In this document: positions 25,173 to 39,541 of the stretch, in pieces
Layout of the letters: the number at the start of each line of letters is the position of its first letter
Numbering within the stretch: position 1 is the first letter of the stretch
From: Burhinus oedicnemus
Lineage: Eukaryota > Chordata > Aves > Charadriiformes > Burhinidae
Reading direction: 5' to 3'
Length of the DNA stretch: 64,000 nucleotides
Assembly (NCBI GenBank): GCA_008921705.1
Contig: VFFE01007631.1
Span: forward strand, 2,078,071-2,142,070
Position numbers and translations under genes: made by a program
The notes under the pieces: model-generated
Seen by the model: only the letters and a program-made list of their open reading frames with translations
What the model was told of the DNA's origin: nothing
Databases searched by the model: none

Positions 25173-27292
25173 TGCAGGTCTATTTCCCAATGTTTTTATT
25201 TTGTTCAGTTACCAGTCACTTGCTGGTAAATGCAAAACCACCTATACTGGCTTATAAGCCTGTTGTGCTACTTTTTCCTCTCTCCTTTCTGTTATTCTTG
25301 GGGCTTTGTTAAGTATCTGGTATTTTACAATTTTTCTTTAAATAGTGTAGCACTATAGGGCATAACCAAAAATGTCGTCTTATGTAGTTCTGTTCTTCTC
25401 AAACTCTTACTTCATCAAAGCTGAAGATAAACAAATAATCGAAGACAATTTCTCTACCTAGCTAGCAGTCATCTGTGCTCAATGACAGTTTCTCACAGGC
25501 TTTATTCTGCTTTGGCACAAATTAGTCACTGTGTCCCAGTGCTTACTTTTTAAGGAGTAAGGTATTCATGATTAAAGCCTTGTATCTCTGAACAGCTGTA
25601 TAATTTTGGCACCAGATACAGTACATGGCTGGTACTCAGTAAAGAGTCTGTCACATTAAGTGAAAATTTCTCTTCCATTTTTATATGTAGATATGAATAA
25701 AAGGTGGTCTTCATAATATTTCCTAGGTTGGCCCTAGTTTTTGAAGTTTGGCTTATTTTGGGCTTTTCTCTGTATGAAAGAAGGATAGTCTAAATACTAC
25801 CAGTTTTCATAAGGAATACTGTTAATATTCTTATGTGTTAGCAGCTTGGAGAGTGTATTGTGCGTAACTCGGTGTTTGCAGAAGGGGCTATCAGCAACTG
25901 AGAGTTTTTAATGTCTGATGTCGTTGTCCAAGCCTACAAAGAAAGGCTGGAGGAAGTAGGAAAGTCCTATGTCTTGGAAATTTTTTTCATGTGTTTTTCT
26001 TTTGTATGTAGCCAATGTATCCAGAATTTTGAGAACTAAATAATGATCTGTTTAGATGCCCGTTCATGAATCCTTGAAAAAGCAGGCTGATCTTATAAAA
26101 GCAGGTATTTGGTGACCTGAAAACTTAGTGAATGTGAAGAGTTCTCTTTCTGAAGGTGCATTGAGGTGCAGAGTTGCTTGGAAATTCTAAAAACCTTGGA
26201 TGCTTTCATCTGCTGGCACCTATTTTTCTTAAGTTGTTTTGGAACACACTCCACTTTTGCCATAGATACATGGCTCAGGCCACCTATTCTCCATGTGCAG
26301 CATACTTACATTTTATCAGATTAAAGAAGAATAAAATGCATTCCTTCTCAATTCTTCTGTGCTACATAAATTGGGTTTGGACGACTTCTGTCAATATGCT
26401 TTTGGATTATTCTTTCTAACCCAGGGCTGTAACTGATAAATGACACCGTACTCGGGGAGGGCTGAGTTGCACTGCTGATGTGTGAGGCAGTGCTGGGGGG
26501 ACTGGGTCGGTGTGCACGGAGCCTCAGCAAGACTCTCCCCATACTATTTGTGTGGATGAGATGTACTTGCTCCTTAGCTGTCTGGCTTCGCTGTCTCATG
26601 CTGGTGAAGAAACTGTGTAGCTTGCAGGGGACAAAGTCCGTATGCTGGAAGAACTGATTGAAGGTTGGCTCAGGACTTCCAAAAGAGAATTTTTAAAAGC
26701 ATCTTCTGAAGGAGATGAAAACTTTACAATAGAAAACTGAATGTACTCAGAAAGCTTCCTCCATTTGGTGACATACGGAAGCAAAGCATAGTAATTTTGC
26801 CCCTTTTTTGTACAATCTCAGTGCAACTTCTAGAGATGTGTGGGAATTCTTGCTATCTTCTTCTTCATAATCCTGTAGTCAGCTAAAGCAGTGTAATGGG
26901 AGGAGTAATTCACTTTGTGCACCCTGAATAAAGGCACATTCTGCTACTCTTAAATTCAGTGAGGCCTTACTCCCAAAGCTTTTCAACCCAATTTCATAAC
27001 CTTGCACAGCCTCATGGCATCATAAAGCCCACAGAGTTACCTTGGCTTAGTTCATCTGAGTGTCTGTTCCTGTACATCTGTCGTATCTCCTGCCCGTGTA
27101 GAATATCCATTTTAACGTACTGGCAATAAAATTATAGGGTTTTGTGACATTTATGGAAACCAGGCAGATCTGTACTTTTAGAAAGCAGGGCATGGTAGGT
27201 ACCTGGGGTGTATGTGACAGAGTACATGCCAGCTCAAATATTTAAAAAATGTGACACACTTTGTGAAGGGAAAAAAATGGTAACATGCATCC

Positions 27293-27313
27293 TTTTTTTT
27301 TTTTTTTTTTTTT
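27293..27313. repeat. T21 homopolymer
   Basis: Twenty-one consecutive T are followed by CCCCC. Read on the minus strand this is a poly-A tract, but no recognisable retrocopy lies next to it. Confidence 0.9.
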
Positions 27314-30096
27314 CCCCCTTTGGCCAAGGCTGAAAATATTCTCTTCTGAACTTGCTTCCCTTGACTCACTGACTTTATATATTCTTTTTTCCTTCCGCTT
27401 GACCAAATTATGCCAGCTGGATTTAAAATCTATCAAACATGATTACTGAGCAGCAAAGCCTACGAAGAGTGTAGTCGGTTGAGCCAAAAAGCAGAAATAT
27501 AGCATGTAAGCTACTCAGAAATCTCCTTAGGATACATGGGGAAAATTTGCAGAATTTATCACGGATGAATGCTAAAAAACTAAAGTTCTGGAAGCGTACT
27601 TGGAATAAGACAATTTGGACAGTAAATAAAACCTTTTAAAAATCTTCAAGGAATGCAGTGATTACATACACACCCTCATGGAAAATGTGTTTAATTCCTG
27701 GTCCTTTTGTGCTACTGTGTAAAGGCAGAACTAGCAGAAGGCTGTAATATCTCCACGTGCAATTGTACCAATCATCTTTGAAGGAGGAATCGAAGGAGAG
27801 GGAAAATAATTATAGATAGCAGTCAGAGCAAAGATGCGGTAAGCAGTAAGTTGAGATTGAAATCTGTTTAAAAATACAGGCTTGTGGCTCTAGTTAAATG
27901 GCTTGGTTTCACTGACATTATCATACAAACATCCCCTTTGGATTTCACTCAAAGTCCTCCCAAGTGTTCACCATTTTGGATGAGTTGAGGGACCCCTTCC
28001 TCAGCCGGACTAAATGAGTAGAGTTGTCTTCAGACAAATGGAATAGTATTTATACCCAGTACCTGTTCCTTGTAATGGTGTAGGTGGATGGTTTATTATT
28101 GTGCTGATAGCAGCAACGGCATGAAAGCAAAATGTTATGGAATGCTCCATATAGTTAAATCAAATGCATTTGTTTACCATCTTTTCCAGAGTTTCTGAAC
28201 TCTTCCTGGTAGGTACCACAGCTAAAACTGTATTTACTAAGGTGATACTTTACTAAGTTATTTATTTTTATAAGAAAGAAATATGGAATCTTCACTGTTT
28301 ATGTGAATAGCACTTGATCTGTTCCCAATTACTTGCATAGCTTATCTGTCAGTCAATTTATAGTTCAGCTTCTTTTACAAGGTACTTTACGCTGATGCTC
28401 ACTCAAGCTTTCTGCATTTTCACTTTGACCAGCATATCTGTTTGGCATTAGACAAGGCACAGTTTACTTTGAAAGAATGCTTGTTTGCTGAAATAGTGAA
28501 ACTTGACTGAATACTGGAGGCAATGCCTGGGAGGTGAATTTTGAGCTCAAAAAAAATTATATTCTTTGTGAATATTTGAATGTAACTCCTTCATCCACTG
28601 AGTAGAACAGAAAAAATGTCATGAGACTTTTTTTGTAATTGGGCCTGCCAGCCAGAATTTAAAATATTAGAATACTCTTTATAAGTTGCTTGTGAATAAG
28701 GAGTAGGATAAGAATCTGTCAGAACTTTGGCAATAATTTAGAGTGTAATAAATTTGCTGCAGTTGCAGCTCTTCTATGAAGTAGTGTACCCACAAATGCA
28801 GTTGTTATCTGAAGCCTTGTTTGGATCTTGCTTCTGCAATTTTATTGTAATGAAATTTTAATATAACCTTGGAAATAACTATGTCAGATTAGCCCAAACA
28901 AACAGTGGAAAAACGCAGGACTACTCAGTGAAGTTACTAAAGGCTTATAGGAGTATGAGTAACATTACGTAGATTTGGTTTTCACGCAGCTGATGTTATT
29001 TTCAGAATAACAAGCTTGTAGAATCAGCAGGAAAAGCATTGGCACTAATTATGATTAATATTTAACTGTATTGCATGAAACATTTAAGCACTGTGTAGTC
29101 TGAGATATTCAATTTTACGTGTTCTCAAAGCTTTTTTTAAATGGTGCTCTTACAACGTAATGGTAGTATGATATTTTTAAAATATACTAGCCTTTTTCAG
29201 GAGAAATGTAAAATTAGAGTAAGTTGACATCAATGGGACTGTCTTGGTTTAAACCAAAATGTAAAATGTGGCTCTCCAGATCGTCTGAATTTTCACTATA
29301 GCTTTTCAGGAGTGGTTAGCAGCATAAATGTAAAAATGTGTGTTTGCAAAATGTGCATGACTTCTACAGGAATTTCTCTTGTTGTTTGGTGTCTCTCTGT
29401 ATATGTATATATGTGTGTGAGGACTAGAAAAACAAACTTAAGCAACTTCTAAAATCTTATTCATACAGGCAGAACTTTACCTTGAGGAAAGTGGACATGT
29501 TTGATTTCAGAGTTTTTCCATACATGAGCTTGTTTAAGTGCAACTTTAAGTCTTGACTGCTTGGTTGTAATTCTCAAAGGGCTTTTTTTTTTTTTTTCTT
29601 TAAAGTGGACACCAGGGGCTGCCTAAAATTAAAACTAGCTCAATTTCTTTGAGATTTTTCTCTTTTTGAGTTAAAACTTACCCATACAGCCAAATGAGTC
29701 AGTTTCATCTTCTCCATGTACAGCTGGTATGATGGAAAGAAATGGTCTTTTTAAATAGCCATGACAGTCACAGTTATTGCAAAAGGGTGAACGGGGGAGG
29801 AAAATGAAAGAAATTAATTGGGGAAAAAGTCTAGGCCAATGATGACTAGTGGTGTGATAACTTACAGTAAAGAGAAAATGACTTAAACCATGACATGAAA
29901 GCCGTGTATTTATAAAAACTCATAGTTGCAGTGCCCTACATTCTGTCTTTGCTCTACATTATACTGGCATGATGACTGGGAGAACTCGAGTCTATTAATT
30001 CACCGTTAAAATTAAATTTGAAAAAAACCTTACTTATCAGACTTAACATCAAATCATTGAAACATTTTGGAATGCTAAGAGATGACTAAACTTGTT

Positions 30097-30126
30097 TTAC
30101 AAATATACAAATTACAAATATACAAA
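30097..30126. repeat. Tandem 15-mer, two copies
   Basis: ttacaaatatacaaa occurs twice in exact tandem (30097-30111 and 30112-30126) in AT-rich intergenic DNA. Confidence 0.85.
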
Positions 30127-32629
30127 ATTATAAATCATGTAAGAATGGAAATCATCACTATGCAGAGTTTTACCTTTTGTTTTTAAGCTGAGGAGGTTTA
30201 CTTGTATCCTGAGGGTGCTGTATTCCTATATTTGCCAGTCTTCTCCATAAAGACTTCACTGATTACAGGATCATGCCTAGTTTTTACACAGATCAGAAAA
30301 TACCTTGTTCAGTCAAAGTGGCATCTTATTTTCCCATATGCTTTCAAACTGCACAGTTAACTAAGATCTTGAGTCTCTGTTGAATTCCCACCAGCATTCT
30401 TAGTTTGTCTTGCACATTATTTTAGTAAAACCTGTTTTACATGACTATCCAAGGGACAAGGGGAAAGTAATTTCCTATCAAAGAGAACTTTTTTTAAAAT
30501 AATGGGTGTTCTTACTGTGTATTTTGAGGAAAAAAAAGCTGTTAGACTCACCAATAAAGAATTAAACTATTTAGAAGAGATATTCAATAAAATTCTAAAT
30601 CCACTTTGAAGCATTGGAAAAGACATAGAAGAAAGGTCTGCCCTTTTTTTCTGTCACTGTTTGTTCTTTTTTTCTTCTATGCCCTTTTCTTCTCGGCTCT
30701 CCAGAGGCCTTTGTTTACAGTGTGATAGTGATATTGTCTGTATCACAAAAAAGCAAATACAGTAGTTCAGTTGTAATGTTAGCTCCTACTGCCCACACAG
30801 ATTCGTGAACTCTCTTCCCTTAACCTTGCATATCGGTAACTGGGAAGCTTGGAAGGACAAATAAGATAGAAAAGAAAGTTGTGTACCATATTGAACTTCT
30901 ATTATTCCTTGCTTTTCAAAGGTGACAAAAAGAAATTTCAGCCCCAAAAAACAGATTAGAGAGTTGAAATGGTCCCTGACAAGTTCCTAGTGATGTTTCC
31001 TGGAGAAATGGCCTGGGTAAGATCTTGCTTCTACTCTCTGTTGTCTTCTTGCCTAGCCCCCCTCATCTCCTGTGTCAGTTCAGCACTTCTGCCTGTGACT
31101 CTCTGTTCGCTGAACTAGGTTATGAAATTATACACCTGCTGGATAGGAGATCCTGTATTGATATTGTTGAATAGGAAGCAAGAGATTCGACTATGACTAA
31201 GGGCATCCCCGTGGATGGGCTTGGCTCCATGTCTTCACAGGGCTTTGGATTCCATAGTAGTATGTCTAATGGAAAAGAAAAATAAACAGGAGAACTGAGC
31301 TCACTTTTTTACAGGGCATTCACCTGGAGCACCTTTCTTGGGTATAGTACTGCTGCGGGCTTGCAGCTGCTAGAATGCATGCTAGTAGTGGACTGACAAG
31401 CAACGGTGGTCAGCCATGGTGTGAAAACTTCCCTGTGCACAAACGTGCTGTCTCTGATTATTTGAGATCGTCTTGGTATGGGACAACTGGCTATTCAGGG
31501 CAACTCTGGCAGAAATCTAACCTGCAAAAGATGTTTACTGTGACATCCTGGGAACCTTCTCAATGCCGAACACTCACTGCTTTCCTTTATTGCATAGTCA
31601 GAGTTTCCAAAATACATGGGTGTCTTAAGTGGGCACATTCATTATTTCCTAGTGCCAATGCAAATGCTTCAACTTCAGAGGCACCGACAGGGCTCTTTCA
31701 CCTTTGTGGAAGGTATTTTCACGCAATTGAATGTGTCGCACAGCTGAGGTGTTGCATCATACAGAAGTATCTGGAACCATAGAAGTCTGCTGGAATGGAT
31801 AATAGAGCATGGCTACTGTGGATTGTGATGAGATGGTTCCTTGTTATTGTGTGAGACTGGATGTATCACTTTCTTTGTGGGCTATGAGCCTGTTTACTGG
31901 GCACTTAGGCATTGGGAAGAAATGCTATAAACATGAACGCAAACTGCCACAGCAAAGTATCTTTTGGAGTCCAGAAAATGAAGTTAGAAACAAATTACCT
32001 TCATGTTGAAGGCAAGGCTTACTGAGATTCATAAAATGTAACAGTATTAACGTGTGTGGTTGTTAATAGAAATGGATAGTACAGTTGTGCTATTTCTAAG
32101 CTATTTTCAAACAGGTCTGTCTCCATTTCCTGGCTGCGTGTCTTGGAAAGAGCTTGTAAAGAGGTCGCCTGAGCTGGGGTGCTTGTCTTGTGTATTTTTA
32201 CTTGCTGCTGTCACTGGACAGTTTGCTTGTAACCCTATGACTTTTTTGAAAAACAGCAACAAAAAAGGGCTCTCACATCTGTTTGTGTCTGTCGTTCTGC
32301 ACTGTGTCCCCCTCCAAGGCCTTGCCTATTGAGAAATGCTCCACAGAACTGTTCCTCTGAAACTCAGTATTTCCTGGAAAAAAGCTGCTTTGCTCATTTC
32401 ATAATTCACCTGTTTATTTTATGGGTGATAGATCTTTGAACAAACCATAGCTGATAAACGAAAATGTAGAAAGCCTGGATACGTACCATCCTATTACTAG
32501 TCTGCTGTGTTTCTGTTCCTACGCTTTTGAAAACCATTAGCCCCTTCTATTCACTTAGCTGCGACAAACTTTGCTTCCAAGAGAGCCTCTTCTGCCTTCC
32601 CTCTGGGCTGGCAAGAGGTTTCCTAAGTT

Positions 32630-32860
32630 ACCGACCCCGGCACTGCTGCTCCCTAATGAAGGCAGGTGCGTGGGCAGAGGGAAGCAGCCCCTGGATTGGT
32701 AACTGCGTGGGCGGGCTTTCAACTGCATGCCCCTGGAAGGCATATTCATGGGAGATGTTATCCCTGACGGGAGCGGGCACCAAATAGAGGCAGGCAGCGG
32801 GGAACGAGGGAGATGCTCAGTTTTGTTGTGTGGCAGCGTTGCCTCCGCCAGTTGGTGCGG
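32630..32860. promoter_or_regulatory. Small CpG-dense patch, possible regulatory element
   Basis: I count 12 CpG dinucleotides in about 230 bases, against near absence in the flanks, with raised GC. Open frames on both strands across it (for example 32555-32917 minus) look like by-products of GC content. It may be a CBLB-distal enhancer, an unmethylated non-coding promoter, or a degenerate old insertion. The sequence alone does not decide. Confidence 0.3.
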
Positions 32861-35800
32861 GAATAGAACAGAAGGTGGTCCTGAGGGAGCTGCTTTTTCT
32901 TGCAGTATGCATATCAAACTGAACTGCTATCTTTGATTTCAATGATCTTTTTTTAATGACACCTACAGATAAGGATAAAGTGCATAGCCAAATTAGGGGA
33001 ATTCTGCAGTGCTTGTTCCAGAGCTGTAAAGGTTTTGAAGTGCTTTGGGATGCTTACCTCATGAAGTCTCAACTTCAGTAAAAGCTGAATGCAGGAACTA
33101 GCCAACATTCACTTTTTCAGTTGTTTTTGCTCTCTTTATTTGCTCCTTCAAATATTGCATATTGGATGCAGTCTGTTTAACTTTTGACCTACATGGGGTG
33201 TGCTGGAGTTTAAACTGCCCAACTTGCTTAACAGGAGGGCAAGAGAAGAGAAAGGAGAATGAGTGTGAACAGCGGAGCAGGCATGAAGGCAGCACGCTTA
33301 GCTGACTTGTGGAATTGCAGGCGGAATGTTGTGGAATTTGATACAGATGAAAAATAGAAGTTGAAAAGTGTAAAATTTCCAGTGTGGGTGCCATTTTGAG
33401 TGGGCTGTGTGGGTGGAGAATGGTGCTAAATGCCAAGCAGGCAAGTAGAACTGAGAGTCTCTTTCCAGCTAGTAACAGACAGCTAGCAAACGGGGGGGGA
33501 GAAAGTAGTTTAAATGTCCCAATGCAGCTGTTTTGTAATAAATTGCTAATAGTTACTGGTAAAGCTCAGCTCATCAGTATTTGCTGCATTCTTGTCCATA
33601 GAGTTCTTTTCCACAGTAGTTCCAGTATGATTTTTATGATATCCTTATTTAATATCTTACTGTATGTAGCCAGATGGTTCATGTGGCTCTGAAGTTTTTT
33701 GTTTTGGTTTGGGTTTTTTTGTCAGATTATACGACACATAGCAGGTCAAAAGTGGTTTTGAGTATTCTGGTTAATGATCATTCTTCAGTATGAAAGTAGC
33801 ATTACTTCTAAGAATGAAGTGGTGTTCCTTATAGAGTGAGTACATAATACTAGTGTACTGGACATCTCTGCTCCTGCTTTGTTCGCAGATCCTCAGCTCA
33901 AGTTCTGATGCTTTGTTTTGGCACCCAGATCTCTTCATTTGCTCCGGATGTATTTGCTGTGTATTCATGTGACTGTTGTTCAAAAAAAAAAAAAAAAAAA
34001 GAAGAATGAGCATGCAGCAAATCGTTCATAACTTAAAAAAAAAAAAGGTGCCTTTCCTTTTCCTGGAAGCCACTCCAGTAACTTTTAAGAGACGCTTTGC
34101 TACCTTGAGAATGCATGACAATACTTAGGCTGTCTGGTACATTATCATACAGAGGAAAAGGGGAAGGTCAAAGTTACTCTGCTTGATAGTCACTAAGTAT
34201 TGAGAGTGTCCTTGGCTACACGTCAATCAGAGGTAGATCCCAAATGACCTGAAGGAATCTGATATTCAAGATGGATTCATGCACCTTTGATGGCAGAAAT
34301 CCTTTGTAATGAACCACCCAAAACCTTTCTTCCCTCATGTGAGGCTTTAGAAGAAGATGTAAAAGCTTTTGAATGTTTATATGTCATAATTCTGGATCAA
34401 ATTTGAACTAAGTGGAGGTCATTAGTAACAAGAGTGCGTTCCTTAATTTTTCAGAAGGATCTAGCTATTAAAATGCAGAGCATCTCTATTGTAACGTGAA
34501 CAATTTAACGCTGTGTGTGTAGGAAATGGGGTATAAGGGTTGTGATCACTTGGCTTTTATTGTTCTAGGAGAACCTTTTTGTTAGTCTCCAGCTTCTGAG
34601 AGGAAGGTATAGTTCTCGCGATCCTGTCCTCTACAAAAGACTACAAGAATCCCTCTCAGTAATATTTAAAAATCCGCTATTTGGGTCTGTATACAACCAG
34701 AAACTATAACCATGGGTTGTTGTTCATAAATAATATGAACATCAAGGTTTCCTTCCACTGAATTCTAAATGGTAAATATAGGGCTTGGAGGAGGGAGGTT
34801 GTTTGTTCTTTTATCCTATACATTTGTAAAGTATTGGGAATGCTGTCATGGTGCTTCCAAGTCTTCCCACTGGAGCTGGGGGAGAGACATCGTGATGCTG
34901 ATGTCTGTTCACGACTGTCTGTGTTTTGAAATCATAGCCCAAGCAAAGGGAAATGCATAATTTTACCACCTCTCAGCTGTCGTCACAAGAAACACTGACT
35001 CAGACACACCTGTGAGTCAGAATTCCTCTTGTTTCCTTCCTGCTGCCTGGTAGTAGTAATTTGCCTCTTGTTTCAACTGTAACCTTTACTGCTGTTCTCA
35101 ACCTCTGCATTGCCTCACTTAATCTGAACAGGCAGCAGAAGTGAAATTAAGCTGTCTCTTACTGTCCTCTTCCAACCCATCTATTCTGAAAAGAGGGCAA
35201 ACAGTCAGGAAGTACTCTGTTCCTCTGTGCTTGAGCACAAAATCTGGGCGGAGTAAAGAATTATGAAGAGACTTCTCTTTTTTTTTTCTCTGAACTGATA
35301 AGTAACCAAGTCATAAGATATATCAACAGGAACTGGACTGAAGAAAATCAAAGGTCATGATGTTTCTTAAATGCAGTGGAGACTCTTACACAAGCTGCTT
35401 CTCTGCAGGACAGCCATGTGGTTTATTTAAATGAGTTTTCTTTCCTCTTGTTTCACAGGCAGTTGTGCTGTTGACTGAGCGTCTGCTCTTGCGTTACACT
35501 TTTACTTTCCAGAACATAATTCACTATTGATTTTTAACCTCCTCTTAAAAATACCTGCTCTTTCAGCTTATTTTTTTCCAAACACAATCCAATTATTTTG
35601 GTGCTTCCCTTTTTGGTTGTCTGCCTTGGTTCCTCCGAAGGGTCTGGCAGAAGTGCTGAATTACCTATTTTGCGGAGACGTTTCAAGTTGGGTGTCGGAA
35701 ATAAGAGATAATTTAGGAAGGAAAATTATGTCTTTGCATTGATAATTGTAATGGTAGAGTACCTAGTTAGTCAGACAATAATCTCTAACAAATAAAAAAA

Positions 35801-38800
35801 AAACTAAAAAACCAACCCACCCTACAGTATATTTAGACATCAGTAAGAAATGAAGTGAGTTAACAACAGGAGAAACAAATGGTCTGTGGTTAATTTGATC
35901 ACTTCCTTTGCTACAAAAAAGCAATCATCAAGTTTTAGAAGGTTTATTCAAATGTGACGGGGACAGCCCCTAAGCAACAGTAGCAGGAACATCCACCGCT
36001 AATCATTTTCCTTTGCCAGTTTTTATTCCAGTCCTGTAATTGTTCTGCTCACAGAAAGGAAATATGACAGGAATGGTTTTGTTTAAACAATGACAGTCAG
36101 ACTAAATGTTCAAAAATACAGCTGCCAAAATGTCTTAGAGATTTAAATTTTCATTAAAAAATACTTTATTATAAAATGTAGCATATGTAACGTAACTAAC
36201 AAACCTTGTGCAGAAGTTGTCTTTGTTTTCCTTTTATTAAGCACAACCTGCTTCAAGCTGGGGAATACTGGAATAAGAAGTACGGGCGTTAAAATGCTAA
36301 GCGCCTTTTGCTTTATGAAAATAGTTGGACAGAATCAGAGAATCCTGTACAAGTCTTGGTTCCTTAAAATTCAGCATGATTTGGATTCTAAACTATACAT
36401 AGAAATTTAAAATTGAGGTGGAAACAGAGCTAAAAGAGGCATATCTTATGGATCTGATTTGAGTCAGATTGAGAGCAGAAAGCTTTAAAACAAACAGACA
36501 AAAAAACCCAAACACCAACGACCACATGAATTTTATCATCTAAACCCCAAATCTAGTAATGACAGTCTAAAAGCTTGGCCCTGGCAGATGAAACAACTCT
36601 GATCCTGTTGCAGTATCAAGTCTGAATTTGGCTATTGTTCAAAATACGGATTAAGAGAGTACATCCATGGCAGACTTTTCATTTTAAACAGCTTATTATT
36701 TGATATCAGAGTCATTATTTCCCCTCCACCCCACATTCCAGTGCTTTCACACCATTTCATTACACATTAACTTTTTGCATACAAAAACGTCCTATTCAAA
36801 TTTGCAAATTCAGTATATGGAACTACTCTTTCCCTGTATAAGCAGTTGGAGTATCTCTACAAGCATTTAGTAAGAAAACCTGCAACTGTTTTTCTTTGTA
36901 AACACTTAGCTCTTAGAAGTTCGTTGAAAAGTTTGGCATTGCTCGGCAAACAATCCCTTGGGTTCTCCTGCTAGGTTGACAGACGGTCTGCCTGGGTTTG
37001 GCGTTCATTTGGGACTTCTCAGCTTCAAAGGCTTGTCTTCCTGAGTAGTTGCTAGATTCTTTGCTTATTTGGCATCCTCATGAGTGTGCAAGAAGCAAGT
37101 AAATGCAATCCACCCGCTGGTGACCCACACTGAAGAGGCTCAAGAGAAATAGGCCAAAGCGACCAAGTTCTTAAGGTAAAAAGACCAAAAGAGTTAGCCA
37201 TTAGGAATCCCAGAGCAAAAGTAGCTTCTGTAATGCAACTCAATGTCTACATGTATAGAGCTCTGTCAGTGGGTACGTGTCACGTCTGTATGACATTCGA
37301 TGAAAGCTTTCAAAGAAGCAGCCTCTTAATCTGATCACTAACAAAAACTTTTGCTAATGGTAACAGGCTTTCAGTGTATTATCTTTGCACTGCAGCAGGA
37401 AAAATGCAGTGGTCGGTAGTCTTTGTTATATATAACTTGCTGTGTTTGCATCTTGGGAGAGAACTTTTGGTCTTCATTTCATTTAAGCTCTCTACCAGGT
37501 ATCTGTGTATTCGCCTCTTTTAGGATGTAAGACTTAATTTTATATTTTTCTTTTGGGTGTGTGCATTTTTTGTGAATTTGCTTTGGATGATGCTGGCCAT
37601 CCTCCAGTTATCTTCTGTGATGAAAGTGGGCATTTACAACTGAAGCTGCTAGTGTTTGCAGAAAATCTTTTCTTAAGCACTTAGTCTTGCATGTAGTTGA
37701 AAGTGTTTTGGTTTGGTGTTTTTTTTTTTTTTGCCATAAGCCATAAAAATCTCCTAGGACAGCTACATGAAATGTGTGAAACAGCTACACTCAGGAGAAG
37801 AAGCAGAATAGTCATTACATTCTTTGTATCTTGGGGTTTTTTTTTCCTTTTCATTTCAACTATGTTTCATTTAATTTAAAGACTAACATATGGAGTCTCC
37901 AAGTGTAGGTGGAAATATTGAGGGCAACTGACATGAATTTTCACTAGTAACAAATAATTATAAACTCTTCCAAAGAACTTTTTCTGTCAGATGAGTAACC
38001 AGTTTGCTAGAAGAATTGTGGCAAGCACAGCATAAACCATCAACATTTTTCAGTTAAAATGAGGTGCATTGTATTAAAGAATACATTTTACTTGGGTATT
38101 TATAAATATATTAATTTAATGGATTATATTCCTTTAGCAAGCCATTTGTAATAGTTTTTCTGTGTTATTGATGTTTGTATTATTAACAGACTGTGTCTAC
38201 ACTTGAGCTTATACCCTCTGTTAAATTGAGTAAGAGCCTGTATCAGCCAGCAGCAGGAGTGGGATGGATAGTCCAGTCTCTCTCTTCCTCTATGGGACAA
38301 TTACCACTATAACTTATACTTTTGGTAAGCACCTCAGGTATAAGTTTTTGACTGCCATGTGGCCATTCTACTTTCAAATGGGCTCCAGATCCTGGGATGT
38401 TTACTTTACATAGACCTTTAATGGATGGAGGAATTCTTTTCAGAAGCAGGAAGTGGTGGCAGCTGAATAGGAACATGTTTTTATTCTACCAAGGGTTCAA
38501 AGCATACTTGCAATGCCCAAGCATGTTTTTCTGCTTGCATTTTGATTTCTATTATTTATTTATATGCTTTTGGAATGAGTTTGTGCATGGTTTTCTCCAT
38601 GAATTGGGCCACTAAGTATTTGGGCCAAACTACCAGCTAGAAAGTATGTCATCAGGGATACATCATTTTCAGGACAGGTACATACAACTCAGCAGGAAAA
38701 TACTTAAAAGCTCTTAATTCTATTACATTTGGAAATCTAAGACTCGGTGAAGGTGAATGACTCATAATCCTGAATGATAGAAAGTGCAATAGTAATACGC

Positions 38801-39210
38801 TGAATGTAAGTGTAGCTCATATTTTGAAATATATAGAAATTATGTATATGTAGTATTTTGCAGACTCTGAAAAACTTAAAATCTCTGACAGCTGTGGAAA
38901 TCTTACGGTTTCTTTAACCACATACGTGCTCTGTACCCCTAATAAAGATTGTAGTCATTGTACATTCATGTTCTAAAGAATTTCATCAGTCTCTGGCAAC
39001 ATGGCTTCATGAAGACCTTGACTCAGATTTTGAAAAATGCCTGTGGTTAGTTTTGAAGAGTGACTTAAACTTTTGGGGCCACAAATTACAAATTTACAAA
39101 TAGGAGTTAGGAACCCCTATTGAGTCCTTTCTGTTAGGTTATTTATAGTAAGTCATGAGTGGGTGTTACAAGATAACGTTATAGAACAGTTTTATATGAT
39201 ACAGTACAAC

Positions 39211-39541
39211 TACGTGCACAAGCCTAGGCCGGGCCACTTATATGCAGGTAATCATCGATGTGTTTGCGGGATTGACGTCTAGAGGAAACAAGAAAATTGG
39301 GAACATGTGGTGAACATAGTTCTAGCTCTTTGTGAGACGGTTCCTGTTAAAGATTGATACGTCAGTGTGATTTACAGCGCGGTGAGCGTTGCCAGTCTCT
39401 CCTGGCTGTCCAGTGAAACAAAGCGTGTCTGTCTCTGGGTGAGGGAACTTTGCAGCCGGTACTGCCAAACCCAGTCCAAGTGCCACGCTGCAACAGTCAT
39501 TTCCATTGCTGAAGTCCTTGCTTCTTCCAAGGCGTACTCGC
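39211..39541. promoter_or_regulatory. Small CpG-dense patch, possible regulatory element
   Basis: I count about 15 CpG dinucleotides in 330 bases within a CpG-depleted desert. They cluster at 39377-39390 and 39530-39541. A 72-codon plus frame (39367-39585) and a 95-codon minus frame (39322-39609) cross it, and neither resembles a protein I know. It may be a distal regulatory element or an unrecognised exon. Confidence 0.3.

Larger units (their letters stand above)
18546..32500. other. Upstream intergenic DNA, no gene seen
   Basis: This is AT-rich, CpG-poor sequence upstream of CBLB. Open frames are at most about 107 codons, and none reads as a known protein or shows paired splice sites. I see no CR1 tail, tRNA or other RNA gene. 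Items listed separately are a hairpin at 21377-21424, an A-rich block at 21755-21837, a GT/AC inverted repeat at 22964-23005, a C-rich tract at 25149-25172, a T21 run at 27293-27313 and a tandem 15-mer at 30097-30126. Confidence 0.75.

Noticed and set aside
31375..31782. 135-codon plus-strand open frame starting MHASSGLTSNGG
   Set aside because: No motif, signal peptide or recognisable family; it matches the longest frames expected by chance in this amount of DNA; no splice or promoter context.
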